Assembly (NCBI RefSeq): GCF_029869545.1
Contig: NZ_JARWQD010000264.1
Location: 1-37,725 of the forward strand
Direction: 5' to 3'
Length of the DNA stretch: 37,725 nt
DNA from: Nocardia wallacei
Lineage (GTDB): Bacteria > Actinomycetota > Actinomycetes > Mycobacteriales > Mycobacteriaceae
A program made the translations under genes and the position numbers. Under the pieces are notes generated by a model. That model was not told the origin of the DNA and ran no database searches. It saw only the letters and a program-made list of their open reading frames with translations. This document shows, in pieces, positions 16,001 to 24,064 of this stretch (position 1 is the stretch's first letter; the number at the start of each line of letters is the position of its first letter).

Positions 16001-18945
16001 CCGAGCAGGGTGTTCAGGGCCTCGGCTGTCAGGATCTCGTAGGAGTCGGTGCTGCGGTTGTACCACCAGGTGCGTTCGCCCGGTTCCAGGCGGACGGTGG
16101 ACTGCACCGCGCGGGTGGAGGGGCGGTAGGTCGAGCTGCGGGGAATCCCGTCGACGACGTAGAGCAGGTCGGGGCGCCGGGCGGGGTCCAGGGCGCGCAG
16201 GCACTCGGTGACATCCTTCGGCTCCAGGCGGAAGCCGCGCCGGACGCTGACCGCGGCGACGGCGAGCGTGCGGCCGGAATCGGCGGGCAGGCCGAAGGCC
16301 ACCTCCATGTCGACCGCGGTGATGTCGTTGAGCGCGTCCACGATCGGCTGGGTGTAGACCGGGCCGCGGGCGGTGTGAATGACCGTGTCGCGGCGATCCA
16401 TCAGCCAGAAGTCGCCGTCGCTGTCGCGGCGGAACAGGTTCTCCGTCGGCATCCAGGCGTCGCCGGGGGCGAACACCCCGCGCAGGCCGCCGCGTGAGAT
16501 GTCGACGGAATCGGCGGCCCGGCCGATCAGCAGGCCCACCTCGTTGTCCGCCGCGCGGCGCGCGAAACCCTGTGCGTCGGTGGCGATCTCGTCGGTCGCC
16601 GGATCGTAGGACACCAGCTCCACGCGGGCGGCGCCCGGCACCGGGCGGCCCTTGCTGCCGATCTTGGCGCCCGCCACGTTGGCCAGCACCACATCCCCTT
16701 CGATGGAGGCGTAGAACTCCAATACCCGTGCGGGCGTGAACCTCTCGGTGGTGCGCCGCCACAGCCCGGCGGGCATGCCGGAGCCGATGAACAGCCGGAT
16801 CGGGTGGGAGTGGCCGTTCGGGAAGGTATCGGCGTCGAGGATGTCGCGCAGCATCGTCCACGTGTAGGTGACGACGGTGACCCCGTACCGGTGCACCTCC
16901 TCGGCGAACCGCGCGGGATCCAGCGAACGCGCCAGCGCGATCCGGCTGCCGCCCGCCACCGCGCCGCCGAGGCTCACCAGCAAACCCGACGAATGATGCA
17001 GCGGGGCAAGGCAATACACGGTGTCGCGGCGGTCCAGGTCGGCGGAGCCCGCGGTGCCGAACGCCGACACCGCCCACCGGTGGTTGGTGATGTATTTGAT
17101 GTCGAGCTTGTCGCCGGTGCCGGTCACCAGCACGAAGGCCAGCTCCCGCGCCAGGCCCGGATTCGGCCGGAACCAGCCGGGCAGCACCACCTGCGACGGA
17201 TCGATCTGCTCGAGATCGACCACCTCGCGGCCCGGCGGCACGTCCAGTTCGCGGGCGTCGCCGCCGCCCAGCACCAGCACCCGCGCCCCGGTATCGGCGG
17301 CGTCGCGCAGATTCTCCGGGTCGGACACGATCGTCTTGACACCGGTCAGCTCGACGGCGCGCCGCAGTTCGCTGCCCGGGGCGAGCAGCACCGCCACCGC
17401 ACCCAGCCGCGACAGCGCGGCCACCGTCGCCAGCGCGCTCGGCCTGGTCTCCATCAGCAGGCCGACCCTGGTCCCGGGGCGCACCCCGACCGAGATCAGC
17501 CCGCGCACCACGTTATCGATGCGCACGTTGACCGCGGCGTTGGTGTGCACGCGGTCGTCGAACAGGAACAGGTCCCGCAGCGGCGCCCGCCGCGCCTGCT
17601 CGTCGAGCAAGCGGCCCAGCGAGATTCGGGTGTGCGGCTGGATCATTCCCAGGCGCGTCAGCCGCGGCAGCGCGCGTGCCGCCTCACCGGTCAGCTCCAC
17701 CGTGCCCCGCAGGGCGCTGTTGGCCATGCTGCCCAGGGCCGCGCCCAGCCCGGCGCCCGCCTCGGCCAGCGTGGCCGCGGTGTGCACGACGCGCGTGGCG
17801 GCCGAGCGCGGGCGGTTGCTCGCCACGTGTTCGCGCATCGGCGCGATCTGCTCGGGCAGCTCCCCCCGGCCGTCGAGCCACCGCACCCATTCGCGCACCA
17901 GCGGCCAAGTCTGCTGGGTCGCCATACTCCCGGCCACCAGGCCGAAGTGCCCGGCCACCAGCGAGGCCTCGTAGACATCGGCGTTCGGCGCGGCGTGGAT
18001 GATGCCGCGCACCGCCGCCGGCTGGCCGATGTCGTCGACCTCGCCGACGAACGCCAGGATCGGGCACTTCAGCTCCGCCAGCGAGATCGGCTGGTCGCGA
18101 ATCACGAAGCCGCCCAGCATCATCCGGTTGTGCGCCACGAACTGCTTGAGCAGATCCGCGGCGGCGGGCCCGGAGTATCCGACCCAGCCGTCCTGTTCGA
18201 GGAAGCGGCGCTGCCGCTCCTTGGGCAGCAGCGCCTCGCGGTCGTGCAGCTGGCGCAGGAAGTCGATGCGCGCCTTGGCCGTCTTCACCGGATCCAGCAT
18301 CTGGAAGCCGACCCGCACCATGGCGTCGGTGATCGGCAGCCGGTTGAGCACGTGGTCGGCGACGAAATCGGCCACGTCGGACACCAGACCGTGCGGGAGG
18401 CCGAACGGCAGGCCCGCCACGATGTCGACCGGGCTGCCGAAGGTGACGATGCTCTCCACGCCCTTGCCGTAGCGGTAGGCGGTGCTCTGATAGGCGAACA
18501 TGCCGCCCTGCGAGTACCCCATCAGGTGCACGCCGTGGCCGGTGAGCTCGTTGACGGTGTCGATGGCGCTGTTGAGGGCCAGCACATGGTCGGCCAGATC
18601 GCGCTGCCAGCCGCCCTCCTCGCTGGCCGGGGAGCCGAAATCGATGACCCAGCAATCGATTCCGGCGCGCTGCAGGATGCCGACCGCACCGCCCTCGGCA
18701 TTGACGTCGTAGATGTCGGCGCTCACCATCAGCGGCGGGACCAGCAGCGCCACCGGGCGGCCGGGCGTGGTGTCGTCCGGGAAATAGTGGCGCAGCCGGT
18801 ACATGCGCTTGCGCTCGGTCACCTCGTAGGGCGAGGACTCCACGTCGTGTGTCAGCCCGCCGAACCGCACTACCTCGAGCCCGTTCTGCGCGGTCGCCAT
18901 CAACCGCTGCACCGACTCCGCCACGAACCTCGTATCGAACTTCAC
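15997..18945 (-). CDS. bifunctional lipase / acyl-CoA synthetase-like fusion (Rv1683-like)
   Basis: Two-domain protein of 982 residues. Residues 1-360 are an alpha/beta hydrolase of PhaC/lipase type with nucleophile Ser145 in GYSQGG, an acid in FVGEVDDIG and a His in AGHFGL. PHA synthases have Cys at this position, so a hydrolase is more likely. Residues about 435-982 resemble an AMP-binding acyl-CoA synthetase, but the P-loop reads VTGTGDKLDIKY instead of a Ser/Thr/Gly-rich motif, the usual TGD is PTEN, and the C-terminal catalytic Lys context is not evident. GTG 18945 follows GGGAG. By order and architecture it corresponds to M. tuberculosis Rv1683 (about 999 residues, recalled), linked to triacylglycerol metabolism. 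It probably hydrolyses stored lipid; ligase activity is doubtful. Confidence 0.88.
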   Translation of the reverse strand: MKFDTRFVAESVQRLMATAQNGLEVVRFGGLTHDVESSPYEVTERKRMYRLRHYFPDDTTPGRPVALLVPPLMVSADIYDVNAEGGAVGILQRAGIDCWVIDFGSPASEEGGWQRDLADHVLALNSAIDTVNELTGHGVHLMGYSQGGMFAYQSTAYRYGKGVESIVTFGSPVDIVAGLPFGLPHGLVSDVADFVADHVLNRLPITDAMVRVGFQMLDPVKTAKARIDFLRQLHDREALLPKERQRRFLEQDGWVGYSGPAAADLLKQFVAHNRMMLGGFVIRDQPISLAELKCPILAFVGEVDDIGQPAAVRGIIHAAPNADVYEASLVAGHFGLVAGSMATQQTWPLVREWVRWLDGRGELPEQIAPMREHVASNRPRSAATRVVHTAATLAEAGAGLGAALGSMANSALRGTVELTGEAARALPRLTRLGMIQPHTRISLGRLLDEQARRAPLRDLFLFDDRVHTNAAVNVRIDNVVRGLISVGVRPGTRVGLLMETRPSALATVAALSRLGAVAVLLAPGSELRRAVELTGVKTIVSDPENLRDAADTGARVLVLGGGDARELDVPPGREVVDLEQIDPSQVVLPGWFRPNPGLARELAFVLVTGTGDKLDIKYITNHRWAVSAFGTAGSADLDRRDTVYCLAPLHHSSGLLVSLGGAVAGGSRIALARSLDPARFAEEVHRYGVTVVTYTWTMLRDILDADTFPNGHSHPIRLFIGSGMPAGLWRRTTERFTPARVLEFYASIEGDVVLANVAGAKIGSKGRPVPGAARVELVSYDPATDEIATDAQGFARRAADNEVGLLIGRAADSVDISRGGLRGVFAPGDAWMPTENLFRRDSDGDFWLMDRRDTVIHTARGPVYTQPIVDALNDITAVDMEVAFGLPADSGRTLAVAAVSVRRGFRLEPKDVTECLRALDPARRPDLLYVVDGIPRSSTYRPSTRAVQSTVRLEPGERTWWYNRSTDSYEILTAEALNTLLG

Positions 18946-19346
18946 GGTTACTCCCAGCCCTCACCCTGCCTGTGGCGCGCGTCACACGGCCCGCTGCGTT
19001 CCTCCGAGCTTGCCACACCCCCACCCTACTGCGCTGCGGCTGTGATCGGTCACATGCCGTGCGCGGCTGTGACCGGCCGCGCCGCGCGGGTCGTCCCATG
19101 ATGTCACCGGCGGTTCGCCGGATCGAACGCGTGTCGTAACCATCCGCCGGGAGTTTCGGCCGAGTATTCGGATTCCGCTGCACCGCAACCGTTTCGCAAC
19201 TATCATCGAAGATGCTGTAACGCACTGCTGCGCACAGCATTTCGCTCGAGTGATCAGTTTTCCGCAGGAACCGTTGGCGCCTGCCGCACTGCCGTGAGCG
19301 CCGACACCGCTGTCGTCGCGCCCCTCTCGAGGTGAGGACCCCACTC
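18946..19346. promoter_or_regulatory. divergent control region upstream of the encapsulin operon, with CRP-like sites and a dyad
   Basis: No gene is evident in this 401-bp spacer. TGTGG-CGCGCG-TCACA (18971-18986) closely matches the TGTGA-N6-TCACA consensus of CRP-type regulators. TGTGA-TCGG-TCACA (19041-19054) is a shorter dyad, and its CGGCTGTGA half is repeated 27 bp on at 19064. Nearer the shell gene, ATGCTGT (19212-19218) and ACAGCAT (19234-19240) form a perfect 7-bp inverted repeat with a 15-nt spacer. TATCAT at 19201 is a weak -10. GAGGTGAGGA stands just before the ATG at 19347. Confidence 0.55.
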
Positions 19347-20753
19347 ATGACTATCGAAATGTCGGCGGAAACCGAGAACCACGTCCCCAAGAGTCTGTCC
19401 ACCGTCGCCGCTCATCAGCTCGCCCACACCACCAAATCCGAACCGCAGATGCAGGGCATCAGCTCCCGGTGGCTCACTCGTGCGCTGCCGTGGGTGCAGG
19501 TCAAAGGTGGTGTGTACCGGGTGAATCGGCGCCTGACCCACACCCTCGGCGACGGCAGGGTGGAGTTCGCCGTCGACGGCGGCCGGGCCCGCGTCATCCC
19601 GCAGGAGTTGCGGGAGCTGCCACAGCTGCACACCTTCGACGACGAGGAGGTGCTGCGCGCCCTCGCCGAACGCTGCGAGCAGCGCGACCTGGACCCGGGG
19701 ACGATCGTCGCCGAGTTCGGCAACCCGGTCGACCAGCTGCTGCTGGTCGTGCACGGCAGGCTGAGCAAGATCGGCACCGGTGAGTACGGCGAGTCCACAC
19801 AGCTCGGAATACTTTCCGGCGGAGCCCATTTCGGCGAGGAGGTGCTGACCGATCGGGGCGCCATCTGGCCCGTGACCGTGAAGACCTCCACCCGCACGAC
19901 GCTGCTGAGTCTCCCCCGCTCGGCCCTCGACCAGATCATCGAGGAGGCGCCCGCGCTCCGGCGGCACCTGGCCGAATACGCCGCCGCCCGGACCAAGCCG
20001 CAGAACAAGCACGGCGAGGCGAATATCGAGATCTCGTCCGGCCATTCGGGCGAGCCACTGCTGCAGGGCACCTTCGTCGACTACGACGCCGCGCCGCGCG
20101 AGTACGAGCTGAGCGTCGGCCAGAGCGTGCTGCGCGTGCACACCCGCGTCGCCGACCTGTTCAACGAGCCGCACAACCAGATCGAGCAGCAGCTGCGGCT
20201 GACCATCGAGGCCCTCTACGAGCGCCGCGAACACGACCTGGTGAACAATCCCGAGTTCGGCCTGCTGCGCAACTGCGACCTCAAGCAGCGCATCTACACC
20301 GAGTCCGGGCCGCCCACCCCCGACGATATGGACGAGCTGCTGAGCATGCGCCGCAGCACGAAACTGTTTCTGGCACATCCGAAAGCGATCGCCGCCTTCG
20401 GCCGGGAGTGCACCAAGCGGGGCATCTATCCGGATCCCGTGGAGGTCGACGGCCACCGCGTTCCGGCATGGCGTGGCGTGCCGATCTTCCCGTGCGGCAA
20501 GATCCCGGTCAGCGATACCGCGACGACCTCCATCCTCGCCATGCGCACCGGCGAGAAGGATCAGGGCGTGGTGGGCCTGCATCAGACCGGCATCCCCGAC
20601 GAGTTCGAGCCCGGGTTGAACGTGCGGTTCAAGGGCATCGACGATCAGTCGATCATCTCCTACCTGGTCAGCTGCTACTACTCGGCCGCCGTCCTGGTCC
20701 CCGACGCCCTGGGCATACTCGACAATGTCCTGGTCGCCCGGCAGGCCGACTGA
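19347..20753 (+). CDS. Family 2B encapsulin shell protein with cyclic-nucleotide-binding domain (EshA-like)
   Basis: Shell subunit of a protein nanocompartment, 468 residues. An N-terminal arm and first HK97-type segment (1-90) precede an inserted cyclic-nucleotide-binding-like domain (about 95-215: [20 protein letters not shown], then [15 protein letters not shown], then [23 protein letters not shown]). The main HK97 fold follows (about 240-468), with [30 protein letters not shown] and a C-terminal [16 protein letters not shown]. This is the Family 2B architecture known from EshA. In the phosphate-binding cassette, Trp174 stands where CRP has the cyclic-phosphate-binding Arg, so classical cAMP binding is doubtful. 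ATG 19347 has an excellent RBS (GAGGTGAGGA). The terpene cyclase starts 15 bp downstream and is the presumed cargo. Only one shell gene is present. Confidence 0.93.
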   Translation: MTIEMSAETENHVPKSLSTVAAHQLAHTTKSEPQMQGISSRWLTRALPWVQVKGGVYRVNRRLTHTLGDGRVEFAVDGGRARVIPQELRELPQLHTFDDEEVLRALAERCEQRDLDPGTIVAEFGNPVDQLLLVVHGRLSKIGTGEYGESTQLGILSGGAHFGEEVLTDRGAIWPVTVKTSTRTTLLSLPRSALDQIIEEAPALRRHLAEYAAARTKPQNKHGEANIEISSGHSGEPLLQGTFVDYDAAPREYELSVGQSVLRVHTRVADLFNEPHNQIEQQLRLTIEALYERREHDLVNNPEFGLLRNCDLKQRIYTESGPPTPDDMDELLSMRRSTKLFLAHPKAIAAFGRECTKRGIYPDPVEVDGHRVPAWRGVPIFPCGKIPVSDTATTSILAMRTGEKDQGVVGLHQTGIPDEFEPGLNVRFKGIDDQSIISYLVSCYYSAAVLVPDALGILDNVLVARQAD

Positions 20754-20768
20754 CGGGAGCGGGCAACC

Positions 20769-22496
20769 ATGTCGGTGCTGTCGCGCGCCGCGGCACCGCC
20801 GGCCACCGGGGAGGTGGCCGCGGTAGTCGCCGCGCTCCTGACCAACCTCGACCACGCGCCTCCGGCCCGGCTGGCCGTGCCGGACGAGGCGGAACCCGAA
20901 GCGCCCCAGCAGAACTCCGGCGCCCGCGGTGGCGCGGCCGTGCCGGAGAAGGCCGAGCCCGAAGCACCTCGACGAGCCGCCGCCCGCGGCGGCACGGTCG
21001 GCGACGCGGCCACGCCGGACAAGGCCGGTGGCGCAGCAGCCCGGCCCGCCACCGCCGACCTCGGCGGCATGGTCGGTGCCGCCGTGCCGCACGGTCTCCT
21101 CGGGCCGACCGGGCTGGGCGCGCCCTACCTACCGAGACCACCGGGGCGGGCGGCCGTACCTACCGGTCCCGCCGATGGTGCCGCTGCGCATTCGCCCCCG
21201 ACGACGGATCACACTGCCGCACCGGCTGATTCGGCGAGCCTCGACGAGGAAGAGGTCGCGGGCGGCGAAGAAGGGACGCCACCCGACGAGTCGCAGTCGT
21301 CGAGCGGCGCCGGGCGAATCCCCACCGGCCCCGCGCCGACCACCGCCGAACCACCGGGCGACAGTGGTATACAGGCCGCTCTCGACCGATTGCTCTCGGG
21401 CAGAACCGATCTCACCCGGATGCCGAGTCGTCCGTCCACAGCAGAACCTCCCCGGGCGACGGACGAGGAACCCCAGCGCTCCCGCGGCCCGGATTCGACA
21501 CGGCGGCAACCCGCGATCCCGCCGCTCTACTGCCCGCCCCCGGTGCGCGACGACCCCGCGCTCGCCGCGGCGGTCAACGAGGGAATCCTCCTGTGGGCCG
21601 AGACGATCGGGCTCTACGAGGGCAAGCTCGACGAGCTGCGCAAGGCGGACTTCGGGCGCCTGATCATGCTGGCGCACCCGGATTGCGACGATCCGGACCG
21701 GCTGCTCGCCGTCGCCAAGTGCGCGGTATCGGAATGGTCGGTCGACGACTACTACTGCGAGGAGGACGCCGACGACCACGCCCCCGACGGCACCCCGTCC
21801 AGCGCCGAGGCCGAGCTGGGTCCGCGGCTCGAATTGGCCGCGGCCGCCATCGATCCCGTCCACCTCCCGGCGCGATATCAGCTACAGCTGGAGCGCGCCA
21901 TGCAGGCCGATCCGATCCTGCGGGCCTTCCGCACGTCGTTCGAGCACCTGTCGCACTACGCCACACCGGCGCAGCTGGCGCGGCTGCGCACCGAGATCGG
22001 CGGCTGGTTCATCGCCCTCGGCGCGGAAGCGGGCTGGCGGACCGCCGACCGGATGCCCCCGGTGTGGGAGTACCTGACCAACCGGCAGCCGCACAGCTTC
22101 CTGCCGTGTATGGCTCCGATCGACGTGGTCGGCGGTTACGAGCTGTCCGCGCCCGAGTACACCGACCCCCGGGTGCGGCGGGTGGTCACCACGGCGGCCC
22201 TGGCCGCGCAGATGGTCAACGACCTGTATTCGATGGCGCGCGAGGATCTTTCGGGCGGTCGGGAGTTCAATCTGCCCACGGTCCTCGCCGCCGAGGAGCG
22301 GTGCCCGCGCCGGGAGGCGGTCCGGCGCACGGCGGAGATCCACGACGAACTGGTGCACCGCTTCGAACGCGAGGCCGCGGCCCTGGCGGCCACCGGCTCC
22401 CCCGCGCTGCGGCGCTTCCTGGGCGGGCTGTGGGCCTGGATGGGCGGCAACCGCGCCTGGCACGCCGACAGCCGCCGCTATCACGAGAAGGACTGA
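20769..22496 (+). CDS. 2-methylisoborneol synthase with long disordered N-terminus (encapsulin cargo)
   Basis: Class I terpene cyclase converting 2-methyl-GPP to the earthy odorant 2-methylisoborneol. The catalytic domain (about 250-575) starts at IPPLYCPPPVRDD and has the acidic motif DDYYCEE (326-332), the NSE metal motif NDLYSMARE (484-492) and the terminal RY pair (570-571). Residues 1-250 are Ala/Pro/Glu-rich and probably disordered, about twice the extension remembered for streptomycete enzymes, and include two VP(D/E)(E/K)AEPEAP copies (37-46, 58-67) and LLGPTGLGAPYLPRPPG (110-126). Such N-termini carry encapsulation signals in Family 2 cargo; the Gly/Pro motif is the best candidate. 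The adjacent methyltransferase distinguishes it from geosmin synthase, which also has two domains. Confidence 0.93.
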   Translation: MSVLSRAAAPPATGEVAAVVAALLTNLDHAPPARLAVPDEAEPEAPQQNSGARGGAAVPEKAEPEAPRRAAARGGTVGDAATPDKAGGAAARPATADLGGMVGAAVPHGLLGPTGLGAPYLPRPPGRAAVPTGPADGAAAHSPPTTDHTAAPADSASLDEEEVAGGEEGTPPDESQSSSGAGRIPTGPAPTTAEPPGDSGIQAALDRLLSGRTDLTRMPSRPSTAEPPRATDEEPQRSRGPDSTRRQPAIPPLYCPPPVRDDPALAAAVNEGILLWAETIGLYEGKLDELRKADFGRLIMLAHPDCDDPDRLLAVAKCAVSEWSVDDYYCEEDADDHAPDGTPSSAEAELGPRLELAAAAIDPVHLPARYQLQLERAMQADPILRAFRTSFEHLSHYATPAQLARLRTEIGGWFIALGAEAGWRTADRMPPVWEYLTNRQPHSFLPCMAPIDVVGGYELSAPEYTDPRVRRVVTTAALAAQMVNDLYSMAREDLSGGREFNLPTVLAAEERCPRREAVRRTAEIHDELVHRFEREAAALAATGSPALRRFLGGLWAWMGGNRAWHADSRRYHEKD

Positions 22497-22553
22497 CACC
22501 CACCGTATTTCGAGCACGACCGGGCACCACCCGATTCGAGAGGATGATCCGCG

Positions 22554-23426
22554 ATGACCATGCTCGAGCATGAGACCGACAATGTCCTGCGCACCAGCTA
22601 TCAGCGATCGGTCGCCGCCTATTGGAACGACAACCCCAACGACGACCGCGTCAACACCCGCCTCGGCGAGGTCGACGGCCTCTACCACCACCACTACGGC
22701 ATCGGCGAGCCGGACCTGTCGGTGCTGGAGGGCCCGGCCGAGACCCGGCAGGAGCGGATCGTGCGCGAGCTGCACCGGCTGGAGACCGCCCAGGCCGACC
22801 TGCTGCTCGACCACCTCGGCGACGTGCGGCCCGGCGACCGCCTGCTCGATGCGGGCTGCGGACGCGGCGGCACCAGCATCATGGCCAACCAGCGCTTCGG
22901 CTGCCGGGTGGACGGGGTGACGATCTCGGAGTACCAGGTCGGTTTCGCCAACGGCCAGGCCCGCGAGCGCCGCGTCGACGACAGCGTGCGGTTCCACTTC
23001 CGGAACATGCTCGACACCGGGTTCGAGGCGGGCAGCATGCGCGGCCTGTGGACCAACGAGACCACCATGTACGTCGACCTGCACGACCTGTTCGCCGAGT
23101 TTTCCCGGGTGCTGGCGCCGGGCGGGCGCTACGTGTGCATCACCGGCTGCTCCAACGATGTCACCGGCGGCCGCTCGTCCTCGGTGAGCTGGATCGACGC
23201 CCACTACGGCTGCATGATCCATCCGCGCGGCGAATACTTCCGCGCCCTCGCCGCGCACGGCCTGGTCCCGATCGCCGTCACCGACCTCACGCCCGCGACG
23301 ATTCCGTACTGGGAACTGCGCACCCACTCCGAGCTGGCCACCGGGGTGGAGAAGCCGTTCCTGACCGCCTATCGGGAGGGCAGCTTCCAGTACCTGCTGA
23401 TCGCCGCCGATAAGGTAGGTCGGTGA
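22554..23426 (+). CDS. geranyl diphosphate 2-C-methyltransferase
   Basis: SAM-dependent enzyme that methylates C2 of GPP to give 2-methyl-GPP, the substrate of the upstream cyclase. The 290-residue protein has the SAM motif LLDAGCGRGG (97-106), and the prenyl-substrate region DGLYHHHYGIGEPDLS (41-56) typical of GPP methyltransferases. Further conserved segments are NETTMYVDLHDLF and VCITGCSNDV. It belongs to the cyclopropane/sarcosine-type methyltransferase superfamily, but the paired cyclase makes the assignment secure. It starts 57 bp after the cyclase stop and overlaps the idi start by four bases. Whether the methyltransferase is itself inside the shell is unknown; it has no disordered extension like the cyclase. 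Confidence 0.94.
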   Translation: MTMLEHETDNVLRTSYQRSVAAYWNDNPNDDRVNTRLGEVDGLYHHHYGIGEPDLSVLEGPAETRQERIVRELHRLETAQADLLLDHLGDVRPGDRLLDAGCGRGGTSIMANQRFGCRVDGVTISEYQVGFANGQARERRVDDSVRFHFRNMLDTGFEAGSMRGLWTNETTMYVDLHDLFAEFSRVLAPGGRYVCITGCSNDVTGGRSSSVSWIDAHYGCMIHPRGEYFRALAAHGLVPIAVTDLTPATIPYWELRTHSELATGVEKPFLTAYREGSFQYLLIAADKVGR

Positions 23427-23989
23427 TCCCCGAAGCCACGACCGCGATCGACCGCGAGACCCTGCCCGTCGAGCTGGTGGACGAGCAGGGGCGGCCGGTC
23501 GGGGCGTGCCCCGTAGCGCAGGCGCATACCGCCCCCGGCCGCCTGCACCGGGCGTTCTCGGTGCTGCTGTTCGACGCCGACGGCCGCGTGCTGCTGCAGC
23601 AGCGGGCAGCGGCCAAGACCCGGTTCCCGCTGCTGTGGACCAACACCTGCTGCGGACATCCCGCGCCGGGCACCGATGTCACCGCGGCCGCGGCGGAGCG
23701 ACTCACCGAGGAACTCGGGATCCGCGCCGCGCTGACGGAGATCGGCACGTTCACCTACCGCGCCGCCGACCCGGAGACCAGCCGCGTCGAATACGAGTGG
23801 GATCACGTGCTCGTCGGCCGATTCGACGGTGAGCCACCGCGTCCGGATCCGGCCGAGCTCGCCGCGCACACCTGGGTGTGGCCCGCCGACCTCGTCGCGG
23901 CCATGACAGCCGACCCGGAGATGTACACGCCCTGGCTGTCCGGTGTGCTGGCGGTCGTCCGCCGCTCGGGAAACGGAGGCGACACCTAG
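23423..23989 (+). CDS. idi: isopentenyl-diphosphate delta-isomerase, type I
   Basis: Nudix-fold enzyme interconverting IPP and DMAPP, needed to make GPP. The 188-residue protein has catalytic Cys77 in NTCCGHP, the Nudix-like AAERLTEELGI (89-100 region) and the active-site Glu in VEYEWDHV (about 122-129), with a metal-binding QAHTAPGRLHRAFSVLLF segment in the N-terminal half. GTG 23423 overlaps the methyltransferase stop by four bases (GTGA), so expression is coupled. Its place in the operon implies that precursor balancing is provided along with 2-MIB synthesis. Whether it is the only isomerase gene in the genome cannot be seen here. Confidence 0.95.
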   Translation: MIPEATTAIDRETLPVELVDEQGRPVGACPVAQAHTAPGRLHRAFSVLLFDADGRVLLQQRAAAKTRFPLLWTNTCCGHPAPGTDVTAAAAERLTEELGIRAALTEIGTFTYRAADPETSRVEYEWDHVLVGRFDGEPPRPDPAELAAHTWVWPADLVAAMTADPEMYTPWLSGVLAVVRRSGNGGDT

Positions 23990-24064
23990 CGGGGATTGTT
24001 CGACAGGAATGGCCGCGCCGAGCAGACATCGTGTTCGCGGACCGCGCAGCAATTGTCTGGCAGC

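Noticed and set aside
20870..21090. Repeats in the cyclase N-terminus as a CRISPR-like or DNA-level repeat array
   Set aside because: Only two imperfect copies, in frame, encoding a low-complexity peptide; no spacers or cas genes.
20769..22496. Geosmin synthase as identity of the terpene cyclase
   Set aside because: There is a single cyclase domain, the acidic motif is DDYYCEE, and a GPP methyltransferase is adjacent, all pointing to 2-methylisoborneol synthase.
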